This document shows positions 8,690-16,114 of a stretch of 64,000 nucleotides of DNA, in pieces. Location of the stretch: NCBI RefSeq assembly GCF_001422325.1, contig NZ_LMMR01000001.1:983886-1047885 (forward strand), given 5' to 3'. The stretch comes from Leifsonia sp. Leaf264 (GTDB lineage Bacteria > Actinomycetota > Actinomycetes > Actinomycetales > Microbacteriaceae). Numbering within the stretch: position 1 is the first letter of the stretch; every line of letters starts with the position of its first letter. The position numbers were made by a program, and so were the translations under genes. The notes under the pieces are model-generated. The model saw only the letters and a program-made list of their open reading frames with translations. It had not been told where the DNA came from and searched no databases.

Positions 8690-9235
8690 TCAGGTCGCGG
8701 TCGTGTCTGTGAGGGTCGCTCCGTCGTCGGGTCTGGCTGAATGGTCGCTGTGGCCGTGGGTTCGTCGCGCTTCCTTCATCTCCGCCTCGAAGAGGTGCCG
8801 GCGGCCGCCCACGAGTTCGTCACGTGCCTTGCGCTCGAGAGCTCGGAACATCGCAAAGTAGTCGTCGTCGTACTCCTCGACGATCTGGAAGGTCCAACGC
8901 CCGGCGAGCACGTTGCGTCCGCTCAGTTCGTTCGTGATCTGGTCGGCGAGCTCGCCGTGGCCGGCCGCCTCGAGCATTCTTGCTGCCTCACCGAGAGTGA
9001 GGTCGGATTGCCCCGTGAGCCGATGAAAGGCGTAGAGGTGACCCCGAGCATCCTCCGCGATCTCGAACGCCTCGGACAGTTTGCCCAGCGCCTCCACCGT
9101 CGCATCCGAAGTTCCGGGCGGGCGGATGTGCGCGTCGTCCGGATTGTCGTCGATCGCATCCGACATCCGATCTTCGGCCTGTGGAGCATCCGCCTGGCCG
9201 GGTTCGGTGCGGCCAGAGTCGTCGTCAGTTGTCAT
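8690..9235 (-). CDS. Hypothetical helical protein, ~181 aa
   Basis: Start taken at the ATG at 9235 (MTTDDDSGR), with GCAGG just upstream. The N-terminal ~50 residues are acidic and disordered. The centre (VEALGKLSEAFEIAEDARGHLYAFHRLTGQSDLTLGEAARMLEAAGH) is helical and contains the pattern of a small conserved actinobacterial protein whose name I do not know. There is no signal or membrane segment. It is divergent from the small acidic protein at 9407. Confidence 0.65.
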   Translation of the reverse strand: MTTDDDSGRTEPGQADAPQAEDRMSDAIDDNPDDAHIRPPGTSDATVEALGKLSEAFEIAEDARGHLYAFHRLTGQSDLTLGEAARMLEAAGHGELADQITNELSGRNVLAGRWTFQIVEEYDDDYFAMFRALERKARDELVGGRRHLFEAEMKEARRTHGHSDHSARPDDGATLTDTTAT

Positions 9236-9406
9236 CCTGCAACCGTGTCTGGCTGAACCCATGCCGTCAACGGGTTGCTCACACCAGCCAGGCGATTTCG
9301 AACGGGCGAGATCTACCTCTCCCGTCGCGCATCGTCAAGCCGGTACCCATCCGGCACTCCCTCCCCCATGCTGGATGCAGCGAACGAGACAGTCGAGGAG
9401 GACCAC

Positions 9407-9625
9407 ATGTCAGATGCCACGGATTCCGAGGGAGATGCTGTCTCTCAAACGGCTGAATCAGCGGAGCAGGCTCCCGACGCCACGGTGCCGGACGAAGAGG
9501 TGCTCGAAGAGCCGAGCACAGAGAACGAGCCCGGGGAAGAACCACGGGCTACGAAACCCGACGACGCTGAACCTGATCACGAGGCCATCGGCATCGGTGT
9601 CATCGACGGTCCGCCGACGCCCTGA
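9407..9625 (+). CDS. Small acidic, disordered protein
   Basis: 72 residues from the ATG at 9407, which has GAGGAGG seven bases upstream. Composition is dominated by Glu, Asp, Pro, Ala and Thr and contains no hydrophobic core, so it is probably intrinsically disordered. A similar style of protein is encoded at 46823-46990. No function can be assigned. Confidence 0.5.
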   Translation: MSDATDSEGDAVSQTAESAEQAPDATVPDEEVLEEPSTENEPGEEPRATKPDDAEPDHEAIGIGVIDGPPTP

Positions 9626-9726
9626 GACCGTACGTGAACGGATGACGGGACGGGAGCTGCCCTTCACGCGCCTGTGCGACCGACCGCGCTGTTGATTTTG
9701 TCTGCTCCCTTCGCAAGTATTCGCAC

Positions 9727-10116
9727 ATGAGTGACAAGTCCGATAGCGAGCAGATCGACGACATCATCGCGCAACAGACCGGCTGGAAACACGACGTGCT
9801 CGTCGCGCTGCGCGCTGCGATCATGGCCGCCGACCCGGCCGCCGTCGAGGTGGTCAAGTACAAGAAACCCTCCAAGCCGGAGGGAGTTGCGTTCTGGACG
9901 CATGGCGGAGACGTCTGCTTCGCCGACGTGCTCAAGAGCGCTGTCAGGCTGACATTCGCGCGGGGCGCCCGCATGAAGAGCAACGATCTCTTCAATACCC
10001 GACTGGACAGCAAAGTCGTCCGTTCAATCGACTACTTCGATGGCGACCACGTGGACGAAGCGGCTGTCAAGGCGCTCGTGGCTGAGGCCGTGCAACTCAA
10101 CGTCGCAACGAGATGA
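9727..10116 (+). CDS. DUF1801 (YdhG-like) domain protein
   Basis: 129 residues of the small alpha/beta fold typical of DUF1801: an early helix pair (DIIAQQTGWKHDVLVALRAAIMAADPAAVEVVKYKKPS), the central GVAFWTHGGDVCFADVLKSAVRLTFARGARM and a C-terminal helix that covers the sheet. The family is related to the frataxin-like YdhG proteins. The biological role is not defined. It stands alone and is convergent with proS. Confidence 0.8.
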   Translation: MSDKSDSEQIDDIIAQQTGWKHDVLVALRAAIMAADPAAVEVVKYKKPSKPEGVAFWTHGGDVCFADVLKSAVRLTFARGARMKSNDLFNTRLDSKVVRSIDYFDGDHVDEAAVKALVAEAVQLNVATR

Positions 10117-10179
10117 CATTCGCCACGAAGACCGAGCCCGTACATCAGGGCGAGCATCCGACTCGCACGACGTGGATGG

Positions 10180-11604
10180 TCAGTAACTCCGGCCGACGAT
10201 CGCCATCAGGTCGGACTCCGAGCCTCCACTGCCCGGCACTGTTCCTTCCCGGGTCTGCAGGCAGCGGACACTGACAGCCTCGCGGTTGAGTGCGTCCTCG
10301 CCTTCCTCTCCGAGTTGCGCCCATGGGATTCGCGCGAATCCTGACCGGGCGGCGTCGAGAGCCTCTGCCACGGACGCAGCCTCCACTGTGCGGTCCATCA
10401 GTCTCTGGCGGGCGGTCGCGATCATCTCAGCGTGCATGCTCTCGAGCAGAGCGACAACGGTAGTGCTGATCGCGTCGAGCGTGACCGCTTCCTTGGTGCC
10501 CCTGTCGCGCCGCACGATCGTCGCTCGGCCCGATTCGAGATCGCGGGGACCGACCTCCAGACGCACCGGGACGCCCTTGAGTTCCCACTCCGTGGCACGC
10601 CGGCCGAAGCCCTGCGTCGTCCGATCGTCGAGCCGGGCTCGCACTCCTGCCGTCTTCAGTTCGTGGACGAGCGAGGACGCCGTAGTCATGGTGCGCTCAT
10701 CGTCCTTCACCGCGAGGACGACGACCTGCACCGGCGCGACACGGGGCGGGATGCGGATTCCCCGGTCATCACCGTGGGCCATGATCAGCCCACCGACCAT
10801 CCGCGTGCTGGAGCCCCATGACGTCGTCCAGCACGTCTCGACCTGCCCCGAGCTGTCGGCGAAGGTGATGTCGAATGCCTTCGCGAAGTTCTGCCCCAAC
10901 TCGTGACTGGTGGCCATCTGGAGCGCCTTGCCATCGCCCATCATGGCTTCGCAGGTCATCGTGTTGATCGCCCCCGCGAACCGCTCGCGCGGGGATTTGA
11001 CGCCGACGAGTACGGGAATCGCGAGAACGTTCTGCAAGAAATCGCGATACACGTCCAGGTGGATGCGCAGCGCGTAAGCGTTCGCGTCCTCGCGGGTGGC
11101 ATGCGCGGTGTGGCCCTCCTGCCAGAGGAACTCCGACGTCCGCAGGAACAGGCGCGGCCGCATCTCCCACCGCACGACATTCGCCCACTGGTTCAACAGC
11201 ATGGGCAGATCTCGATGCGACTGGATCCACTTGGACATCAACTCGCCGAACACGGTCTCGCTCGTCGGCCTGACGACGACCGGCTCAGACAACTCCTTAC
11301 CACCCGCGTGCGTGACTACGGCAAGTTCGGGGCTGAAACCCTCGACATGCTGCGCCTCCCGTTCCAGGTAGGACTGCGGGATGAACAGAGGCAGATAGAC
11401 GTTCTCGGCTCCGGTCGCCTTGATGCGCCCGTCGACCTCGGCCTGCATCCGCTCCCACAGTCCGTAGGCATACGGTCGAATCACCATCGTGCCGCGCACC
11501 GGACCGTTCTCAGCCAATTCGGCCTTCTCCAAGACGTCCTGGTACCAGCGGGGGAAATCATCCTCCTGGGAAGTGAGCACCCTCGTCCGACTGCTGTCTG
11601 CCAT
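10180..11604 (-). CDS. proS: Proline--tRNA ligase, short (archaeal/eukaryote-like) type
   Basis: 474 residues, charging tRNA-Pro with proline in the cytosol. Class II motifs are clear: the N-terminal FPRWYQDVLEKAELAENGPVRGTMVIRPYAYGLWERMQ, motif 2 (NQWANVVRWEMRPRLFLRTSEFLWQEGHTAH) and motif 3 near HGDDRGIRIPPRVAPVQVVV, followed by an anticodon-binding domain and the Zn-like C-terminal domain ending in the invariant Tyr. The bacterial editing insertion between motifs 2 and 3 is absent, so this is the shorter ProS-type-3 form. Whether it is the only ProRS in the genome cannot be seen here. Confidence 0.93.
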   Translation of the reverse strand: MADSSRTRVLTSQEDDFPRWYQDVLEKAELAENGPVRGTMVIRPYAYGLWERMQAEVDGRIKATGAENVYLPLFIPQSYLEREAQHVEGFSPELAVVTHAGGKELSEPVVVRPTSETVFGELMSKWIQSHRDLPMLLNQWANVVRWEMRPRLFLRTSEFLWQEGHTAHATREDANAYALRIHLDVYRDFLQNVLAIPVLVGVKSPRERFAGAINTMTCEAMMGDGKALQMATSHELGQNFAKAFDITFADSSGQVETCWTTSWGSSTRMVGGLIMAHGDDRGIRIPPRVAPVQVVVLAVKDDERTMTTASSLVHELKTAGVRARLDDRTTQGFGRRATEWELKGVPVRLEVGPRDLESGRATIVRRDRGTKEAVTLDAISTTVVALLESMHAEMIATARQRLMDRTVEAASVAEALDAARSGFARIPWAQLGEEGEDALNREAVSVRCLQTREGTVPGSGGSESDLMAIVGRSY

Positions 11605-11688
11605 TGGCCCACGCTACCGGCAGCGCGAAGTTCGCCGATAGCTCAGCCGAATGATCGAGTTCCGTGACTCGCCCGCAGAGCTCGCGGC

Positions 11689-11874
11689 CTAGTACAACCT
11701 GCCACGTCCGCTGTCGATCTGGCTCTGGATCTCGTCCAGCGACTGCTGCATCTCGGGATCATGGATGCTCGAGGAGAGTCGACGTCGACGACTCGCAAGC
11801 CCGATGATCACGATGAAGGCGATAGCCGCGACGACGGCTCCGGTCCAGATGAACGCAAGAACGATGCCACTCAT
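11689..11874 (-). CDS. Single-span small membrane protein
   Basis: 61 residues, ATG at 11874 behind GGGGGA. Residues 3-27 are a hydrophobic helix (IVLAFIWTGAVVAAIAFIVIIGLA), then RRRR marks the cytoplasmic side, then a short amphipathic tail (EMQQSLDEIQSQIDSGRGRLY). The C-terminal heptad SGRGRLY is echoed as SGRGRLF in one reading frame at ~47102-47125, next to the CACGC repeat, which may be a broken paralogue. Function unknown. Confidence 0.6.
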   Translation of the reverse strand: MSGIVLAFIWTGAVVAAIAFIVIIGLASRRRRLSSSIHDPEMQQSLDEIQSQIDSGRGRLY

Positions 11875-11990
11875 GATTTCCCCCAGGAACGCTTCAGAAA
11901 CAGAGTATCGGGCGCATCTCGCGTGAGGTATCGGAAGTAGAAAGGCGAGCGTGGGCTACCGTTGAGGCGGCCGAGCGGAGAGGAACGAAC

Positions 11991-12476
11991 GTGGAGGTGC
12001 TGAGCGGTCCGCGCGTCGAAAATCGACCCTCGCGACCGACACTGGGCATCCGAAAGCGCACTCCGTTTCGCGGGATGCTCGCGGAACGCGATCGCTTGCT
12101 CGCGGTTCTCATCGACTGGATGCAGGACAACGGCGTCGAGCCGGACGGTTCGTTCTATCTGCGGCTGCACACCGTCGACATGAACGGGGAGATGAACCTG
12201 GAAGTCGGAGCGTTCGCGGCTGGGACTGGCGACGAATTGGTGGTCGCGGGCGAGATGTCTGGCGGACAATACGTTGTCCTGCGCTACTGCAATCACTCCA
12301 TTCGCGCGCACCGCCTCCTCTTCGAATGGGCAGAATCGCAACAGATCGGTTTCGACACCGATGACTCCGACGCTGGGGTCAATTGGGCAGGCCGATTCGA
12401 GATCTACATCACCGATCCGCGCTCCGAGCCACGGAAGACCCGATGGCAGACGGAGCTCGCCTTCCTGAGCAAGTAG
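11991..12476 (+). CDS. GyrI-like effector-binding domain protein
   Basis: 161 residues from a GTG at 11991, preceded by GGAGAGGAA. The whole protein fits the GyrI-like/SOUL-type small-molecule-binding fold (the effector domain of AraC-type regulators, here without a DNA-binding part): a central FYLRLHTVDMNGEMNLEVGAFA strand pair and GGQYVVLRYCNHSIRAHRLLFEW. Members bind hydrophobic cations or inhibit gyrase; which applies here is unknown. Its neighbours give no further hint. Confidence 0.75.
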   Translation: MEVLSGPRVENRPSRPTLGIRKRTPFRGMLAERDRLLAVLIDWMQDNGVEPDGSFYLRLHTVDMNGEMNLEVGAFAAGTGDELVVAGEMSGGQYVVLRYCNHSIRAHRLLFEWAESQQIGFDTDDSDAGVNWAGRFEIYITDPRSEPRKTRWQTELAFLSK

Positions 12477-12549
12477 CGCCTCCGCTCACCAAAAGCCGTC
12501 ACGACGGGCGTGCTTGCGATACTGTGTGGCTCTATGTAATGTATGCCGC

Positions 12550-12882
12550 ATGGTAGCCATCGCGAAGCACGAACAGGACCTTCGCAAGGGCGTCCTCGTG
12601 CTCGCGGTCCTGTCCCAGCTGCGCGAGGAGCAGTACGGCTACTCGCTGCGGCAGGCGCTCGCCCTGCGCGGGATGCCCATCGAAGAGGGCACGCTCTATC
12701 CCCTGCTGCGACGGCTCGAGGCGCAGGGCCTTCTCGCCTCGAAGTGGAAGGCGGAGAACGGCCCACCGCGCCGGTACTACGTGCTCAGCGCCACAGGCGC
12801 CGAGCTCTGCCGAGAGCTGTCTGAATCATGGGCCTCTCTCGTGACCGTGATGTCCGAGCTGTTGGAAGGGGAGAAGCGATGA
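12550..12882 (+). CDS. PadR-family transcriptional regulator
   Basis: 110 residues from the ATG at 12550. The winged-helix domain has the PadR pattern LVLAVLSQLREEQYGYSLRQAL...EEGTLYPLLRRLEAQGLLASKW...RRYYVLSATG. No good ribosome site precedes the start, and a short imperfect palindrome (ATGTAATGTAT) lies at 12535-12545, so the mRNA may be nearly leaderless and autoregulated. It overlaps the next gene by four bases, the usual PadR plus HAAS-membrane-protein arrangement. Confidence 0.88.
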   Translation: MVAIAKHEQDLRKGVLVLAVLSQLREEQYGYSLRQALALRGMPIEEGTLYPLLRRLEAQGLLASKWKAENGPPRRYYVLSATGAELCRELSESWASLVTVMSELLEGEKR

Positions 12883-13826
12883 AGCCGGATGCCCTCATCG
12901 AGTCCTACGTCGCCGAAGTCGTGCGTCACCTGCCGAAGAGGCAGCGCGCCGACGTCGGGTTCGAACTGCGCTCGCTGCTTACCGAGGAACTGCGCGGCCG
13001 CACCGGCGACAGCGAGCCCGACACCGCGACCACGCTCGACCTGCTCGCAGACTTCGGGCGTCCCGCCGAGGTGGCCGACCGCTACCGGCCGGCCGGGTTC
13101 ACGATCATCCGACCCGCGGACGCGCCCCGCTTCGCGTGGATCTCGCTCGTCGGCGTGGCGGTCCAATGGGTGATCACGCTCAGCGCGACCTACGCCGCCC
13201 CCGCGACCGGCGCCGGCGACGACTGGCTCAGCCGGCTCGGAACATGGTGGCTCTCCGCGGGGCTCGGGGCGTTCTGGTGGCCCGGACTGCTCGTCTCGTT
13301 GAGCATCGTCGCGGCGGTGTTCTCGGCGAGACGCGGCGGTGATGCTCCGGAGTGGACGCCCCAGGCGGCGGCGAGGCTCGACCGCGACCGCATCAGCCGC
13401 CCGCTCTATGTGCTCGCGATCGCGGGCGCCCTCGTGGGCATTGCGGCTCTGGTGGCCGCGATCAACCTCGCAAGCTGGTGGCCGGCGCTGCCACAGCCGG
13501 TGCTCGACGCCTTCGTGATCGACGAGGACTTCCTGACCACGCGGGCTCCGTGGGCACTCGTGCTCTGGGCGGCGACCTTGGCGAGCATGATCGCCCTCCT
13601 CGTCACGGGCCGCTGGACGCGCACGACCAGACTGCTCGCCGTCGCTGGGAACGTGCTCTGGGTCGCCCTGCTCATCTGGTGGGTCGTGGCCGGTCCGATC
13701 TTCGTGCAGCCCTACGCCGACGTCGTGACCAAGGGATGCCTCCTCTTCGTCGCCGCGATCTGCGTGCTCGATCTCGTGCTCACCGGCCGCCACCTGCGCC
13801 AAGGCATCCCCGAGCCGGCGGTCTAG
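12879..13826 (+). CDS. HAAS-domain-containing membrane protein
   Basis: 315 residues, ATGA overlap with the padR gene. The N-terminal ~75 residues (ALIESYVAEVVRHLPKRQRADVGFELRSLLTEELRGR...DLLADFGRPAEVADRYRP) are the HAAS signalling domain that in this family accompanies PadR regulators. The rest has six to seven hydrophobic segments. Probably a membrane partner or target of the PadR protein; the molecular role is unknown. Confidence 0.85.
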   Translation: MKPDALIESYVAEVVRHLPKRQRADVGFELRSLLTEELRGRTGDSEPDTATTLDLLADFGRPAEVADRYRPAGFTIIRPADAPRFAWISLVGVAVQWVITLSATYAAPATGAGDDWLSRLGTWWLSAGLGAFWWPGLLVSLSIVAAVFSARRGGDAPEWTPQAAARLDRDRISRPLYVLAIAGALVGIAALVAAINLASWWPALPQPVLDAFVIDEDFLTTRAPWALVLWAATLASMIALLVTGRWTRTTRLLAVAGNVLWVALLIWWVVAGPIFVQPYADVVTKGCLLFVAAICVLDLVLTGRHLRQGIPEPAV

Positions 13827-13835
13827 CGGCATCCA

Positions 13836-14000
13836 TTGACGAACTTGACCTGGCTCGATCTCAGCGACGATCCGAGCCTGTCAGACGTGACTCCCCTCGC
13901 CGGACTGTCGAAGCTCACCCAGCTCCACCTCTGGAACTCCACGTCACTGACCCACGTCTCCGCACTTGACGATCTGACGAACCTCACCGTGTACCGCTGA
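13836..14000 (+). pseudogene. Remnant of a leucine-rich-repeat (internalin-like) protein
   Basis: In frame with, and directly after, the TAG stop of the HAAS gene is a 54-codon stretch reading LTNLTWLDLS..LSDVTPLAGLSKLTQLHLW..LTHVSALDDLTNLTVYR then stop. The spacing LxxLxxLxL..NxxLxDVxPLAxL is the 21-23-residue repeat of internalin-type LRR proteins. No start codon with a ribosome site is present except TTG at 13836. It is best read as the 3' end of a deleted LRR gene. Confidence 0.6.
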
Positions 14001-14036
14001 GGACGCCTCTCGACAGGCGTGGACAGCGCGAACAGG

Positions 14037-14567
14037 TCACATTCCGGGATGGCCGGAGCAATCGACGGAATCACCACGGGCGATGTCGCCCTCGGAGAAG
14101 TCACTCTTCGTCGCGATGATCTTGCCCCCGTAACTGGCGACGCAGCTCAGGCCGCCGCCCGTCGCGCTCGTCGCAGTGAACGTCCACGGATGACTGGCGA
14201 CACCCTCGCCGCAGTTGCTCTGCAGAATGGAGATGACCGGTCCGACAACTGTGGCCGTGCGGATCACGGGTTCCCCTTCCGGGCGGAAAGACGACCAGGT
14301 CAGGGTGATCGGTGTCGTGTCGTCGTCCGCGAGAATCGAGAACGCCACTGCGCCACCGCCGGCGGGGTCGAACGGACACTCTCCAGGCTCCACCGGGACT
14401 GTCTTCGCGGCGGCCGTGGTCGTGGGTGCCGGCGTGGTGGGTGTCGCGGTGACGGTAGTCGTCGTAGTGACTGTCGGCGCTGGAATCGCCGAAGGGCCCG
14501 TACACCCGGTGAGAAGCAGAACGGCGGCGGTGACGGAGATCGGAACAGCCGGGTGTCTGCGACTCAT
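14037..14567 (-). CDS. Lipoprotein with Thr/Pro-rich linker
   Basis: 176 residues from the ATG at 14567, with AGGAGT upstream. The signal sequence ends in a lipobox LLTGC, so Cys would be lipidated and the protein anchored outside the membrane. A ~35-residue Thr/Pro/Ala linker is followed by a compact domain with three Cys. The domain is not recognised. Surface-exposed lipoprotein of unknown role. Confidence 0.75.
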   Translation of the reverse strand: MSRRHPAVPISVTAAVLLLTGCTGPSAIPAPTVTTTTTVTATPTTPAPTTTAAAKTVPVEPGECPFDPAGGGAVAFSILADDDTTPITLTWSSFRPEGEPVIRTATVVGPVISILQSNCGEGVASHPWTFTATSATGGGLSCVASYGGKIIATKSDFSEGDIARGDSVDCSGHPGM

Positions 14568-14692
14568 GGGGCGAGAATACTCCTGAGGTGACACTCCCTC
14601 GTCGAGGCCAACCTACGTCGTAGGGCGTGCCGACCAACGCTCGAACGTCGTCCGCCGATACGTTGTGGCTCACGCGGCGAAAGGACTCTCGA

Positions 14693-14905
14693 ATGACCAG
14701 CTCCGGTGCGAGCGCGATCATCATCGTCATCTACCTGTTGCTCGTGCTAGCGGGGCTGTGGCTGAGTTATGCGATCATCCGGGCTGCGGTCCGTGCCGCT
14801 CTCGCAGACCACTACCGCACCGTGCGTCGATACGAGGCGACCGGCGAGTGGCTGGGCGCAGGAAGAGCACCGAAAACGCTCCCCGACAGCGATCGTCGGT
14901 CGTAG
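14693..14905 (+). CDS. Single-span small membrane protein
   Basis: 70 residues from the ATG at 14693, preceded by AAAGGA. One hydrophobic helix (residues about 8-30, IIIVIYLLLVLAGLWLSYAIIRAA) is followed by a basic amphipathic tail (HYRTVRRYEATGEW). No family recognised. Confidence 0.55.
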   Translation: MTSSGASAIIIVIYLLLVLAGLWLSYAIIRAAVRAALADHYRTVRRYEATGEWLGAGRAPKTLPDSDRRS

Positions 14906-14983
14906 AAGAACGATTCGCCTCGGTACACAGCCACGCTGACGCGGCAGCCGGTCGTGTTGGAGGCGTCATCGGCTGCCCAGCAG

Positions 14984-15676
14984 CTACTGCTGCCACATCA
15001 CGTGGATGAGGATGTGCATCGCGAACCCGCAATAGGCGATCCACGATGTCGTGGTGAGGACCGTGGTTGCGAGGATGAGCTTCCATGCCCCGATGCGCTC
15101 CCGGACCGCACGGCGCTCGGCCCCGACGATTGCCGATGCAAAGATCGAGGGCGCATTCACCACGATCGCGAGGGCGCTGGCGACGACGGCGAAAGCGCCG
15201 AACAACGCCAGGCTCATGTTCCCAACCGAGTTAGTAGCGGAGCCGGTCTGTTCGTCCCACGGACCGCCAAGAACGACCTGCACAAGGAGGGCCACCAGCA
15301 TGACGATCGCGGTCGTCAGCGATGCCCGCTGGCTGAACCTGCCAAATCGCATCGCCTCGTCGCTTCGGTCGGAGTTCCTGTCCCCGAGTGTCGCGCGGAC
15401 GCGTCGCCCGCGTCTCGCGGTTATCTCGCGCATGGCAATCGCCAGGACGGTATAGGGCAGCGCGGCGTAAGCGGCAAAGAGTCCCATGTAGAGAGCAGCG
15501 AACAGTCCACTGGTGAAGCCGAAGACCGCGAACCCGAATCCGATGATCAGGAGCGTGGTCGTGATGGCGGCAAGAGCTCCCGAGTGACGATTCGCCGGAT
15601 GCCGCGTCGGCATACGGTCCGGCCCGACACTCGGCGGTACATGGTGCCCATTCATCGACTCGCGGAACGGTGTCAC
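14984..15676 (-). CDS. Polytopic membrane protein of unknown function
   Basis: 230 residues from the GTG at 15676, which overlaps the stop of the upstream membrane-protein gene (GTGA), indicating translational coupling. Five to six hydrophobic segments are visible, separated by a basic loop (ARRGRRVRATLGDRNSDRSDEAMRFGR). An in-frame ATG at 15655 is an alternative start. No motif allows a function. Confidence 0.7.
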   Translation of the reverse strand: MTPFRESMNGHHVPPSVGPDRMPTRHPANRHSGALAAITTTLLIIGFGFAVFGFTSGLFAALYMGLFAAYAALPYTVLAIAMREITARRGRRVRATLGDRNSDRSDEAMRFGRFSQRASLTTAIVMLVALLVQVVLGGPWDEQTGSATNSVGNMSLALFGAFAVVASALAIVVNAPSIFASAIVGAERRAVRERIGAWKLILATTVLTTTSWIAYCGFAMHILIHVMWQQ

Positions 15677-16029
15677 TCGTTCCCCTTTTGCTCGTCGGGC
15701 CGCCCGTCGTGACTACGGTCGAATCCCTGCGCGGTTCGGATCATGAGCGCGACGATGACGATGATCGTGGTGAGCACGCCGGGCGGCCCACCGCCGATCA
15801 GGAAACCGAGTCCACGGAGGTCCAGTCCTCGTCCGTCAGCCAGCTCGGGGTCCGTAGTGGGCAGATACGCGTTGAAGGTGACCGGATTGAGGAGCAGAGC
15901 GGCGGCAGCCAGCCCGAACACTGCAGCGAACCAAGCCCATCCCCGGGTGCCCGGGCGGCTTCTGAACAGGGCGGCTCCGCCGATCACTGCGACAACAGGA
16001 ACGAGTAGCGACGCAACGGTCCAATTCAA
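15673..16029 (-). CDS. Small membrane protein, TTG start
   Basis: 118 residues with three hydrophobic segments and a polar C-terminal tail. The likely start is TTG at 16029 with GGGAG eight bases upstream; no ATG or GTG fits better. It is coupled to the membrane protein at 14984-15676. Function unknown. Confidence 0.65.
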   Translation of the reverse strand: MNWTVASLLVPVVAVIGGAALFRSRPGTRGWAWFAAVFGLAAAALLLNPVTFNAYLPTTDPELADGRGLDLRGLGFLIGGGPPGVLTTIIVIVALMIRTAQGFDRSHDGRPDEQKGNE

Positions 16030-16114
16030 GCGTGCAACTCCCTCGAGCTCATGCCCGCTCGAGGTGAGCGCTTCCTACGTCGCCCGACTCCAGTCTCGGG
16101 CGCCTGTCGTCCGC

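Noticed and set aside
12777..13832. 351-codon minus-strand frame opposite the HAAS gene
   Set aside because: Low-complexity Arg/Asp/Gly translation; the opposite strand has a PadR/HAAS pair with 4-base coupling.
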